A DNA stretch of 53,292 nucleotides from JALOAT01 sp041677345 (lineage in GTDB: Bacteria > Pseudomonadota > Gammaproteobacteria > Thiohalomonadales > Thiohalomonadaceae): NCBI GenBank assembly GCA_041677345.1, contig JBAYQE010000009.1:1-53292 (forward strand), written 5' to 3'. Shown here one piece after another: positions 17,035 through 25,081 of the stretch. Below the pieces are notes generated by a model that was not told the DNA's origin, ran no database searches, and was given only the letters and a program-made list of their open reading frames with translations. How positions within the stretch are numbered: the stretch's first letter is position 1; each line of letters opens with the position of its first letter. The translations under genes were made by a program, and so were the position numbers.

Positions 17035-18041
17035 ATGGACTGGAACGCTTCCGCGCAACTGCCGCATTCCAGGCCGCCGATCGCATACCCGCCATACCGC
17101 TGGTATTTGGTCACGCGGCCGTGCTGGCGGGTGTCGGGCTCGACGAGTACCTGCGCGATGGCGCCTTGCTGGCCCGCTGCCAGCTTGAGGCCCAGGCACT
17201 CTACGGAACCGATGCGGTCTACGTCTATATGGACGCCTTCGTGGAAACGGAGGCCGTTGGCTCGAAGCTGCGTTTTGGCCGCGACAGCTATCCGGAGGTA
17301 CTGGAATACGCGTTCAAGGCAGGTGACGACCCTGGACGGTTGGTCGTACCCGATCCGGAAAAGGACGGGCGCATGCCCCAGATCCTCGAGGCACTCTCGT
17401 TGCTGTCTGCACAAGTCGGCGATCGCCTCGTAATCGTGAGTGCTCTGGAGGGACCCATGACACTGGTTACCCAGATTATGGGCATGCAGGACGCGCTTTA
17501 CTTTGCTGCCGATCACCCCGATGATTTCGAACGGCTACTCGACTTTGCGACGGACGTGGTGATCCGCTACGGTATCGCCCAGATCCGCGCCGGCGCACAT
17601 GTTCCCATGGTGTTCGATCCTTCCTCATCGCCGTCTATCGTGCCAGCACAGTTTTTCCGTGAATTCCTGCTGCGGCGTCTCACCCGCATCTTCGGCGCGT
17701 TCCGCCAGGCGGGTGCGCCGGGGTGGTTGAACATCCCGGGGCACATACAACCGCTGCTTCGCTATTGCCCGGAAGCAGGCGTACAGATCATCAGTCTCGA
17801 CTATGAAGTGCCTGCGGCCGAGGCGCGAGAGGTATTGCCCACCACGGTACTGGTCGGAAACATCAAACCCATGGACCTGGTGCTCGGCTCGCCCGAGCAG
17901 GTATTCCGCGATGCGTCCGCCCTGTGCGAAAGCTTCACCGGACGTGGCGGTTTCATGCTCTCATCCGGCTCGGAAGTACCACTCGAGTCCCGTCCCGAGA
18001 ACGTCAGGGCGTTGGTTTCTGCGCGTGAAGAAAAGGAGTAA
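17031..18041 (+). CDS. UroD-fold (MtaA/CmuA-like) methyltransferase lacking zinc ligands
   Basis: 336 residues of the uroporphyrinogen decarboxylase fold, in the methylcobalamin:acceptor methyltransferase branch. Landmarks: ERFRATAAFQAADRIP at the start, SALEGPMTLVTQIMG, FDPSSSPSIVPAQFF, TTVLVGNIKPMDLVLGSP and SSGSEVPLESRPENV. MtaA/MtbA bind zinc through H-x-C and a Cys about 76 residues later. Here the aligned positions are N234, P236 and S314, so all three ligands are gone while the surrounding sequence is kept. Thiol (coenzyme M-like) activation by zinc is therefore unlikely. It may use a different acceptor such as tetrahydrofolate, or act in signalling. The gene is coupled to the corrinoid protein upstream and lies 4 bases before the HD-GYP gene. 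Confidence 0.8.
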   Translation: MNGLERFRATAAFQAADRIPAIPLVFGHAAVLAGVGLDEYLRDGALLARCQLEAQALYGTDAVYVYMDAFVETEAVGSKLRFGRDSYPEVLEYAFKAGDDPGRLVVPDPEKDGRMPQILEALSLLSAQVGDRLVIVSALEGPMTLVTQIMGMQDALYFAADHPDDFERLLDFATDVVIRYGIAQIRAGAHVPMVFDPSSSPSIVPAQFFREFLLRRLTRIFGAFRQAGAPGWLNIPGHIQPLLRYCPEAGVQIISLDYEVPAAEAREVLPTTVLVGNIKPMDLVLGSPEQVFRDASALCESFTGRGGFMLSSGSEVPLESRPENVRALVSAREEKE

Positions 18042-18045
18042 GTCC

Positions 18046-19524
18046 ATGCGCTGCCCAGTCGTCACGGAGCGTGGACACAGTGCCTGCGCGCAGGATGGGC
18101 AAACACGTATGAGGAAAAGGCTCGATGCCGTCATGCGGACGGCACAGTATTTGGCTGCCTTGGACCCACGCCAGGAGGTCTGGGCCGAGCTCGGCAGCGT
18201 GGCATTGCACATCCTGGATGCCGATGTGGTCGCCTTCGCGGCGCCACGCCATGGCAGGCATCCTGTGTTCCATCATTGTGCAGGCGATCATGAAGCATGT
18301 CGCAAGCTGCGCACGGTGGCGACCGAACTGGTGTTGCAGGTCATCGACAGCGGGTTCATCGCTTCCGAGATGCTCCGGCTTGGGGATGAGTACTGCACGG
18401 TGTTCCTGCCCTTGTCGGTGGATGGCAAGACCTCGTTCGTGATGGTGCTCGGCAAGCGCGGCAGCGCTCCGGCTTCACGGGATACGCTGAACCTCTATCT
18501 GGCCATCGCCGGGCTGTTCAGCTCCACGCTCACGCGTCTGGCTTCGCAACGGCGCTTCCTGGCCATGGCGGATAACGTTCCGGAGATGCTGTTCCAGCTG
18601 GTGTGTTATCCCGACGGCAGCCTGGAATTTGCCTACGTCAGTGGTGGTTCACGGGCTACGCTCGGGCTTTCGCCCGAGCAACTGCTTGCGGAACCAGAGC
18701 AATTTTTCGCCCGCTTGCAGGCAGACGAGAGGGCGGATTTCGAAGAAGCCATGATGGCGGGAAAGGGGCGCCTTCATCGCATTTTCCGTGGCACGGATCT
18801 GGAGGGACAAGACCAATACCTGCTGTGCAATGCCATGCCCAGCCCGCGGGCGGATGGCGGCATCGTCTGGGACGGTGCCATCCAGGACATCAGTGAGCAT
18901 CGCCGCCTGGAGGAGGAACGAAGGGATTACCTGGAGCGGCTGGAGAACAGTATGGAGGCTACCGTGCAGGCTATCGCGCACACCATCGAGAAGCGCGATC
19001 CCTACACGGCCGGGCACCAACGGCGCGTGGCGGCGCTTACACACCGCCTGTGCGAGGAACTCGCGCTTTCACGCGATGAGATGCACGGCATCACCCTGGC
19101 AGCGAGCATCCATGACATCGGCAAGATCCACATACCGGCCGAGATCTTAAGCTATCCCGGCAAGCTGGGGAGCATCGAGTATGAATTGGTGAAGACGCAC
19201 GCGCAGATTGGTTACGACATCCTCAAGTCCACGGAATTTCCCTGGCCCGTGGCGCTCATGGTATTGCAGCACCATGAGCGCATGGATGGTTCGGGCTATC
19301 CGAACCAGTTGCGCGGTAACGAGCTTCTGCTCGGTGCACGCATCATCGCGGTGGCGGATGTGGTCGAATCCATCTCCACTTTTCGCCCGTATCGCGAGGC
19401 GCTCGGTCTGGAGGCGGCACTGGCGGAGGTAGAACAAAACAAGGGCCGGCTATACGACGGGAATGTGGTGAATGCGTGCCTGCACTTATTCCGGGAGAAG
19501 AACTTCCAGTTTGGCGATATCTGA
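18046..19524 (+). CDS. GAF-PAS-HD-GYP cyclic dinucleotide phosphodiesterase
   Basis: 492 residues from the ATG at 18046, with AAAAGGAG upstream. Domains in order: a cysteine-bearing N terminus (C3, C14), a GAF-like domain (about 30-165, with HHC and C85, C117), a PAS domain (about 172-290, ending IQDISEHRRLEEE), a short coil, and HD-GYP (about 300-480). The catalytic signatures are intact: HDIGK at 356-360 and HHERMDGSGYP at 409-419. Known HD-GYP enzymes linearise c-di-GMP, and some Vibrio members are specific for 3',3'-cGAMP. No membrane helix, so cytoplasmic. It ends a same-strand run that starts behind a cyclic-dinucleotide riboswitch. Confidence 0.88.
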   Translation: MRCPVVTERGHSACAQDGQTRMRKRLDAVMRTAQYLAALDPRQEVWAELGSVALHILDADVVAFAAPRHGRHPVFHHCAGDHEACRKLRTVATELVLQVIDSGFIASEMLRLGDEYCTVFLPLSVDGKTSFVMVLGKRGSAPASRDTLNLYLAIAGLFSSTLTRLASQRRFLAMADNVPEMLFQLVCYPDGSLEFAYVSGGSRATLGLSPEQLLAEPEQFFARLQADERADFEEAMMAGKGRLHRIFRGTDLEGQDQYLLCNAMPSPRADGGIVWDGAIQDISEHRRLEEERRDYLERLENSMEATVQAIAHTIEKRDPYTAGHQRRVAALTHRLCEELALSRDEMHGITLAASIHDIGKIHIPAEILSYPGKLGSIEYELVKTHAQIGYDILKSTEFPWPVALMVLQHHERMDGSGYPNQLRGNELLLGARIIAVADVVESISTFRPYREALGLEAALAEVEQNKGRLYDGNVVNACLHLFREKNFQFGDI

Positions 19525-19559
19525 GCACGATGGTGATGTCGCGCAGCCAGAGTGATGTC

Positions 19560-20330
19560 TCAGATCCCCGCATACCACTCATAGCCACGGTCTTCCCAAT
19601 AGCCGCCGTTGCCGCCTGCGATGGCATCGAAGCTTTCCACCAGTTCCATGCCGCGCAGGAACTTCACCATCTTGTAGCCGAGTTGTCGTTCGACGCGCAG
19701 ACGTAGCGGCGCGCCGTAAGGGACCGGTAGCGGCTGGTCATTCCAGTCGTAGGCGAGGATGGTTTGCGGGTGGAAGGCGTCTTCTAGGTCGATGCTCTCA
19801 TAATAGCGAGCGCCACCGAAATCCATGGTGTCGTAGCAATAGAACACCACGTAACGGGCCTGCGGTAGCGGGTGCACCGCGTCCAGGAGAGCGGCCAAGC
19901 GCGCCCCGCGCCATTTTGCGATGGCGCTCCAACCCTCCACGCAATCGTGTCGGGTGATCTGGGTGCGCGAGGGCAGGGCTCGCAGGTCCGCCAGCGAATA
20001 GCTGCGTGGGTTTCGTACCAGTCCCGAGACAGGCAACTGCCAGTCGGCAAAGTTGCGGGCGGCGAGGAGCCGGTAATCGGCATCGACGGGCTGGCGCGTG
20101 CCGTTACTGGGGAAGACGGGTGACAGGTCCGCCTCGGTGAATTCCTGGGCCATGCTGTCGCGGCGCGCGAGGGCGTGGTGCAGGCGGTGATTGAACTGCT
20201 CCGCCTTGCCGAGCACACGCGGAAACCAGCGGCTTTGCGACAAGCGGTCGCATCCGGTCAGGGAAAGCAGCCCACCCAGCCCAAGCAAGCGCAGGACGCG
20301 ACGCCGATCCATGGATGGGCGGGACCTCAT
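19560..20330 (-). CDS. Tat-exported molybdopterin-dependent oxidoreductase (sulfite oxidase/YedY fold), probable lipoprotein
   Basis: 256 residues. The twin-arginine signal (MDRRRVLRLLGLGGLLSLTGC) also has a lipobox, LTGC, with Cys27. The catalytic domain of the sulfite-oxidase family follows, with the molybdenum-ligand Cys at residue 130 (TRHDCVEGWSAIAKWRG). Other landmarks are YYESIDLEDAFHPQTILAYD and GAPLRLRVERQLGYKMVKF. The start overlaps the cytochrome b gene by ATGA, so it is its likely electron partner. MsrP (YedY) reduces methionine sulfoxide with a membrane heme partner, but other relatives have unknown substrates; the substrate here is open. Confidence 0.85.
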   Translation of the reverse strand: MRSRPSMDRRRVLRLLGLGGLLSLTGCDRLSQSRWFPRVLGKAEQFNHRLHHALARRDSMAQEFTEADLSPVFPSNGTRQPVDADYRLLAARNFADWQLPVSGLVRNPRSYSLADLRALPSRTQITRHDCVEGWSAIAKWRGARLAALLDAVHPLPQARYVVFYCYDTMDFGGARYYESIDLEDAFHPQTILAYDWNDQPLPVPYGAPLRLRVERQLGYKMVKFLRGMELVESFDAIAGGNGGYWEDRGYEWYAGI

Positions 20331-21166
20331 GATTCGTTTTGCCGGGGTGGCAAGCGGCCGGTGAACATGGCGCGCAGTTCCCGGATAGGTCCAACGGCGA
20401 ACACCATGAGCACATGTATCACTGTGAACACCAGCAGGCCGAACGCAATTATGAAATGGATGCTGCGGGCGGACTGTCGGCCGTCGAACAGGGACACCAG
20501 CACGGGGAAGGCGGCGTCGAGCCAGGGTGACATGGCGAGGCCGGTGAGCACCATCAGCGGCGCCAGTACGAAGATCACCAAGAGGTAGGCAATCTTCTGC
20601 AACGGGTTGTAACCCTGTTCGACATCGGCACGCACTGCACGCAGTGACAGATGACGCCTGAACGTGCGGGGCAGGTGGCGAGCCTCGGTGCTGTGTAGCC
20701 ACAGGTCGCGGCTGACGTGGCGCGTGGCCAGTCCCCAGGTCAGGTAGGCGATCCCGTTCAAGACGAATAACCAGGCGAAGAACAAGTGCCAACGCCGGCC
20801 CATGGCGAGCCAGTGGTCGCTGGGGATGGTACTCCAGGCGGGAAATCCGCGCGGCGTACCCGCGGACAGGGCCAGTATGCCCGTGGTGTCGTATTCACGC
20901 CCGAACAGGCGCGTGATGCCTTGGCGCTCGCCGGTCTCCGGATGGGTGCGCGCCGCCATGGCGAGCCAGGCGTGGCTCGGGTCGGAACGCTCGCCCCAGT
21001 ACAGTGCCGGGTGAGCGTTGAAGATCTGCAGCCCGCTGCCGAGCATCACCACGAGAATGACGAGATTCAGCCAATGGGTGATGCGCACCGGCAGGCGGTG
21101 GCGGTAGATGCCGCGGGCGGACTGCGGTCCGGTTTCCATGGCGGTATTCGTCGCAGGGCCCTCCAT
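20327..21166 (-). CDS. Cytochrome b561-type membrane subunit
   Basis: 279 residues. The first helix follows RHRLPVRITHWLNLVILVVM, with His near its start. Later helices lie at WHLFFAWLFVLNGIAYLTWG, KIAYLLVIFVLAPLMVLTGL and SIHFIIAFGLLVFTVIHVLM, each with a His suited to ligate heme. A long insert between helices 1 and 2 (about 50-110) looks periplasmic. It is a Ni/Fe-hydrogenase/cytochrome b561-like di-heme protein. It should pass electrons between quinone and the molybdopterin protein encoded right after it. Confidence 0.8.
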   Translation of the reverse strand: MEGPATNTAMETGPQSARGIYRHRLPVRITHWLNLVILVVMLGSGLQIFNAHPALYWGERSDPSHAWLAMAARTHPETGERQGITRLFGREYDTTGILALSAGTPRGFPAWSTIPSDHWLAMGRRWHLFFAWLFVLNGIAYLTWGLATRHVSRDLWLHSTEARHLPRTFRRHLSLRAVRADVEQGYNPLQKIAYLLVIFVLAPLMVLTGLAMSPWLDAAFPVLVSLFDGRQSARSIHFIIAFGLLVFTVIHVLMVFAVGPIRELRAMFTGRLPPRQNES

Positions 21167-21325
21167 CGCCCGGCTCTACGCATGAGGCTAGCAGAATGTT
21201 GGCTGGCCCGGCCCCCGGATTTCCTTGCAAGATCGCAGCCGGTGCGGCGCGAGATCGTGTCCACAGAGCGGGGCCCTTGGCGCTATTGGAACGGCAAGGG
21301 CGTTGCGAGTCCTGTGGCCGATCGC

Positions 21326-21353
21326 CCTGGGGGCGAAGTGATTCGCCTCCAGG
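21326..21353 (-). terminator. Hairpin after the FeoB-like gene
   Basis: A 12-bp stem with one G-T wobble (CCTGGGGGCGAA with TTCGCCTCCAGG) encloses GTGA. It lies 10 bases after the minus-strand stop codon at 21363. No T-run follows. Confidence 0.5.
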
Positions 21354-21362
21354 ACACCATTC

Positions 21363-23405
21363 CTACAACAGCCAGCGCGCGGATTCGAGCAGCAGGCGCA
21401 CGACGCCTGCCACCAGCAGGGCGACGCCCACGGAGATGCCGATGGAGGCCAAGGCCTCCTTGCGGCCGATGGTCTTGAGCATCACCGCGAAGGTGGATAC
21501 GCAGGGCACATAGAAGGTGAGGAACAGCAGGAACACCGTGATCTGCACAGTGTCGAGCATCTCACTCACTTCGAAGCTGCCGAGCGCCTGGTAGATCATC
21601 AGCAGCGACAGCTCCTTGCGCAACACACCAAACAGGATGGGCAGGCCCAGCACCACCGGCAGCCCCAGCCACCACGAGGTGATCGGCGTGAGCAGGAAGT
21701 TGATGATAGCGTCGGCGCCGAAGTGACTGAGCAGGGCGAGTACCACGCTGCCGCCCACCAGCAGGGGCGTGACAATGGTCAGGATATCTTCGGTACGGGC
21801 CCAGGTGGTCTTCAAGAGGCTGCGCAGCTCGGGCAGGGCATACGGCGGGATCTCCAGCACCTGGCCGGGGCCAGTCTCCGGCTGGCGACTGGCGAGCAGC
21901 CGTCCCACGACGGCGATCACCGTGACGGTGAGCAGGAATATGGCCAGTACGCCGCCGGCGCCGAGGTATTTGCCCGCGAGCGCCAGGATGATGGCTGAGC
22001 GTGCTGAGCAAGGCACGAAGGTGATCAGCACCGAGGCCACCACGCGCGCGCGCCCGCGCGTGCTCGTGGCTACCGCAGACAGCGCCGGCACGTTGCAGCC
22101 AAGGCCTAGCAGGAACGGTACGGCCACGCTGCCGTGCAGTCCCACGTGATGGAAGCCACGGTCCACCACGAAGGCGATGCGCTGCATTACGCCCGCCTGC
22201 TCCAGCGCGATCAGCAGCATCACCAGCGGAATCATGTAGGGCACCACGATGCCCACCAGGCCGATGAGTCCGTCCGCAATGGCGCGGGCGACCACGCCCG
22301 CAGTGGAGTGCGGTTGCCAGCCTTCGGCGAGCTCGATGAGGCGTGCAGCCGTGAGACCGTCCAGCCAGGCACTCACCTCGAACACGACGAACAGCACGGC
22401 GGCAAAGACGGCGAGGCTGCCGAGCAGGCCCCATTGCGGATGCAGGAACAGCTCGTCCAACCAATAGCGCCAGCCGTGGCCTTCGTGCGGCGCACCGAGG
22501 CGTGTGGCACTTTCGAAAAGGGTGGCCGCCTGGTAATGGCGGTCTGCATGTAACTCTTCGGCCAGCGGGCGGGGCAACTGATGCTCCGCGGCGCTGCGCA
22601 ACTGCGCGATCACGGGCAACAGGTCGGGAAAGTGCTGTCGCATCTCCTCCACGAAATAGCCTTGTCCCAAGGCAATCTGTGTAAGCAGGAAGGGATGGGG
22701 AACGCCGAAGGCCTGCTGTACGTCGGGCCGGCTCAGTACCTGGCCCAGCGGGCGCAGGCTTTCCTGGATGTGGCGACTGCAGGGTTGGGCAATGGGGCAG
22801 GCCTGCTGACGCACAGCTTCCACCGCGCGCGCGAAGACCTCGGCGATGCCGTGACCCATGAGTGCCACCGTGGGCACCACGGGCATGCCCAGGGCCCGGC
22901 TCAGGGTGCGTGGGCTGATATGCAGGCCCTTGCGCCCGGCACTGTCCATCATGTTCAGGGCGATCACCACGGGACGGCCCAGTTGGCTCAGCTCCAGGGT
23001 GAGCTCCAGGTCGCGCTCCAGGGCGGTGGCATCCACCACCTGGATGATCACATCCGGTGGTGAAAAGGGGGCGCGCTGGGCCTCGTGGGCAGCAATGGGT
23101 GGCGGCTCATCTCCCCACAGCAGGTACTGCAGTGCGCCGCGCTCGTCATCGCCATGCAGGTGCAGGGAGCGGATACTGGGCAGTTCCACCACGCGGGCCT
23201 CGTCCAGCCCGATCTGCACCGCGCACTCACGATAGTCGCGATCGGTGCCGGTCAGTTCGCCCGTTTGGATGGACGTGCTGGCGACGGCATCGAACAGGGT
23301 GCTTTTGCCGCAATTGGGCATGCCAATGAGGGCGATGCGGAGACGTTGGGCACCACGAAAGAGATTGCGGGGGACGGGGACGACAGCTGCAGGGGCGGGA
23401 TTCAT
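21363..23405 (-). CDS. FeoB-like ferrous iron transporter with degenerate G domain
   Basis: 680 residues from the ATG at 23405. An N-terminal G-protein domain has G1 (GMPNCGKST, from 28) and G4 (NMMD, 151-154). The switch-II/G3 motif, normally DLPG, reads ELPS at 74-77, and the G2 region is also unusual. A helical spacer follows, then a membrane domain with two gate repeats (GLGCNVPALSAVATSTRGRA; then PCSARSAIILALAGK) and the FeoB-like C-terminal permease part. FeoB imports Fe(II) under low oxygen. No feoA or feoC is adjacent. The altered switch may impair GTP hydrolysis, or the protein may move another metal. Confidence 0.75.
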   Translation of the reverse strand: MNPAPAAVVPVPRNLFRGAQRLRIALIGMPNCGKSTLFDAVASTSIQTGELTGTDRDYRECAVQIGLDEARVVELPSIRSLHLHGDDERGALQYLLWGDEPPPIAAHEAQRAPFSPPDVIIQVVDATALERDLELTLELSQLGRPVVIALNMMDSAGRKGLHISPRTLSRALGMPVVPTVALMGHGIAEVFARAVEAVRQQACPIAQPCSRHIQESLRPLGQVLSRPDVQQAFGVPHPFLLTQIALGQGYFVEEMRQHFPDLLPVIAQLRSAAEHQLPRPLAEELHADRHYQAATLFESATRLGAPHEGHGWRYWLDELFLHPQWGLLGSLAVFAAVLFVVFEVSAWLDGLTAARLIELAEGWQPHSTAGVVARAIADGLIGLVGIVVPYMIPLVMLLIALEQAGVMQRIAFVVDRGFHHVGLHGSVAVPFLLGLGCNVPALSAVATSTRGRARVVASVLITFVPCSARSAIILALAGKYLGAGGVLAIFLLTVTVIAVVGRLLASRQPETGPGQVLEIPPYALPELRSLLKTTWARTEDILTIVTPLLVGGSVVLALLSHFGADAIINFLLTPITSWWLGLPVVLGLPILFGVLRKELSLLMIYQALGSFEVSEMLDTVQITVFLLFLTFYVPCVSTFAVMLKTIGRKEALASIGISVGVALLVAGVVRLLLESARWLL

Positions 23406-23822
23406 CGCGCAGAGTTTCCCGAATTGTCCGTGCCGCAGCAAGGTCAATTTCCCTGAATTGGCGGCGGCGTTCTTGCGCTAACCATTTCCTTTAAACCGAT
23501 AAGAATTGTCCGTATCGCACATCACCACGACCGGCGATGTTGGATGATGTGGCGTCGTAGCTCACACGCACCGGTGTGGCATGTGACACAGGGCTGTGCC
23601 ATCCGCCGCAGTGTCCGCCATCTCCGGCAGGCATCAGATCAAGCAGGCACCGGGGGCGGCGCGTTGGCCCGATTCGTGCTCGGACTTGACGATGAACGTG
23701 CAGGAACTCATGCGGGCACCGCACCCACACTGTCGTGCTCCGCGTTGGCCGCGTACGATACAGGCAACCGCCAGTGCATGCGCTCACTGGCTGTTGGACC
23801 CTCCGCACTTGAAACTGCCCGC
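23406..23822. promoter_or_regulatory. 417-base divergent intergenic region with a direct repeat
   Basis: GAATTGTCCGT occurs twice, at 23421-23431 and 23503-23513. With six more bases the two copies match at 15 of 17 positions. The proximal copy lies within about 32 bases of the FeoB-like start. A factor-binding site is possible. The distal copy is part of GATAAGAATTGT, only weakly like a Fur half-site. No gene was recognised here. Confidence 0.35.
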
Positions 23823-24350
23823 ATGATATTTGCCCGCTCGCTGTTACTTACATTATTTGTACTTGGTGCGTTCACCGGCTGCGAGAGCGGTGCGCCGCGG
23901 TTGAAAGCCGGTGATATCGCACCACCTTTCGAACTGCTCACGATGGACGGAGACGCGCTGGAACTCGCGGATCTGCACGGCCAGGTCGTGGCCGTACGCT
24001 TCTGGGCCGACTGGTGTCCCTACTGCAGGAGCGAAATGATCGCACTCGAACCCGTGTACCGGCGCCTGCATGGTGAGGGGCTGGAGATCCTTGCCGTCAA
24101 CGTGGCGCAGGAGCGCGCTACGGTGGTGAACTTCATGAAAATGCTTGACGTCTCCTATCCTGCGCTCATGGACGAGACATCGGAGGTGGCACGCCTCTAC
24201 GGTGTTATCGGCCTGCCAATGACGGTTTTCGTGGACCGGGCGGGTAGGGTGCGTGGCAAGATCCTGGGTGAGTCGGATGCCTCCAGCTTCGAGACCATGG
24301 CGCGCAGCCTGCTCTCTGAAAGTGAAAGCACCACAGGTACCCACCCGTGA
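23823..24350 (+). CDS. TlpA-like thioredoxin-fold lipoprotein
   Basis: 175 residues. The signal sequence ends LGAFTGC, a lipoprotein-like site with Cys20. The thioredoxin-fold domain carries the CxxC pair C65-P-Y-C68 within FWADWCPYC. A cis-Pro region follows (GLPMTVFVDRAG). TlpA/ResA-type proteins reduce disulfides in periplasmic targets, for example during cytochrome c or copper-site maturation. The stop shares a base with the next gene's ATG (TGATG), so the two are coupled. The next gene may supply electrons across the membrane. Confidence 0.85.
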   Translation: MIFARSLLLTLFVLGAFTGCESGAPRLKAGDIAPPFELLTMDGDALELADLHGQVVAVRFWADWCPYCRSEMIALEPVYRRLHGEGLEILAVNVAQERATVVNFMKMLDVSYPALMDETSEVARLYGVIGLPMTVFVDRAGRVRGKILGESDASSFETMARSLLSESESTTGTHP

Positions 24351-25033
24351 TGGTTGAAATGACGCTTGTCATGGCGTTTTTTGCAGGACTGCTTGGCAGC
24401 GGCCATTGCATCGGTATGTGCGGCGGTCTCGTGTGTGCCTTCTTCATGCGCATCGGGCAGGGCGCGCGTGGGGCGCTCATCTATGCTGCGTATCATGGCG
24501 CGCGTGTGCTGGTGTACGTCATCGTCGGTGTGCTAGCCGGGATGCTCGGACTTGTACTCACTTCCACGGGGATCGTGGGCAAGACCCAGGCCATCCTGCA
24601 GATCCTGGCGGGGGTGATCGTGATTCTGCTCGGACTGGATATCCTCGGTATCGCACCCTGGCGCTTGCGGCTTAATTTCCTGCCCACGGCCTGGCTGCAA
24701 GGCGCTGTACGCCTGGCAGCCACGCGCCCGGTGACCGGCGCCTTTACCGGCGGCCTGATCAATGGCCTCATGCCCTGTTCCCTTACCCTGGCCATGGCCG
24801 TGAAGGCCACCACCGCGCAGGGACCGCTTGACGGTGGGCTGCTGATGCTGGCCTTTGGATTGGGCACACTGCCTTCCATGTTATTGATGAGCGTGCTGCT
24901 GGCGCGGCTTGGTGCCACGCGGCGCGCACAACTTCTCCGCGTGGCGGCGTTGTTCGTGATTGCGCTCGGCGTCGCCACCGTATGGCAAGGGGCCAGGTAC
25001 TTCGCGGTAATGAAGGGCCTGGCCAATTGGTAA
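24350..25033 (+). CDS. DsbD/UreH-like (sulfite exporter TauE/SafE-type) membrane protein
   Basis: 227 residues with six predicted membrane helices. The first helix carries GSGHCIGMCGG (C20, C24), the hallmark of the UreH/DsbD_2 membrane family. A matching half motif with LMPCSLT occurs in the second half. In DsbD-like proteins such cysteines pass reducing equivalents through the membrane; in other members they handle copper or nickel. Context between a TlpA-like protein and NosL-like proteins suggests thiol supply or copper handling outside the cytoplasm. GTG at 24347 is an alternative start. Confidence 0.75.
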   Translation: MVEMTLVMAFFAGLLGSGHCIGMCGGLVCAFFMRIGQGARGALIYAAYHGARVLVYVIVGVLAGMLGLVLTSTGIVGKTQAILQILAGVIVILLGLDILGIAPWRLRLNFLPTAWLQGAVRLAATRPVTGAFTGGLINGLMPCSLTLAMAVKATTAQGPLDGGLLMLAFGLGTLPSMLLMSVLLARLGATRRAQLLRVAALFVIALGVATVWQGARYFAVMKGLANW

Positions 25034-25081
25034 CGGCGAAGACTCGCCGCATTTCACTCAGGCAACGGCCGAGGAGGCAGT

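Noticed and set aside
23495..23515. Fur box at the FeoB-like promoter
   Set aside because: Only a short GATAA...ATT half matches; too weak to call.
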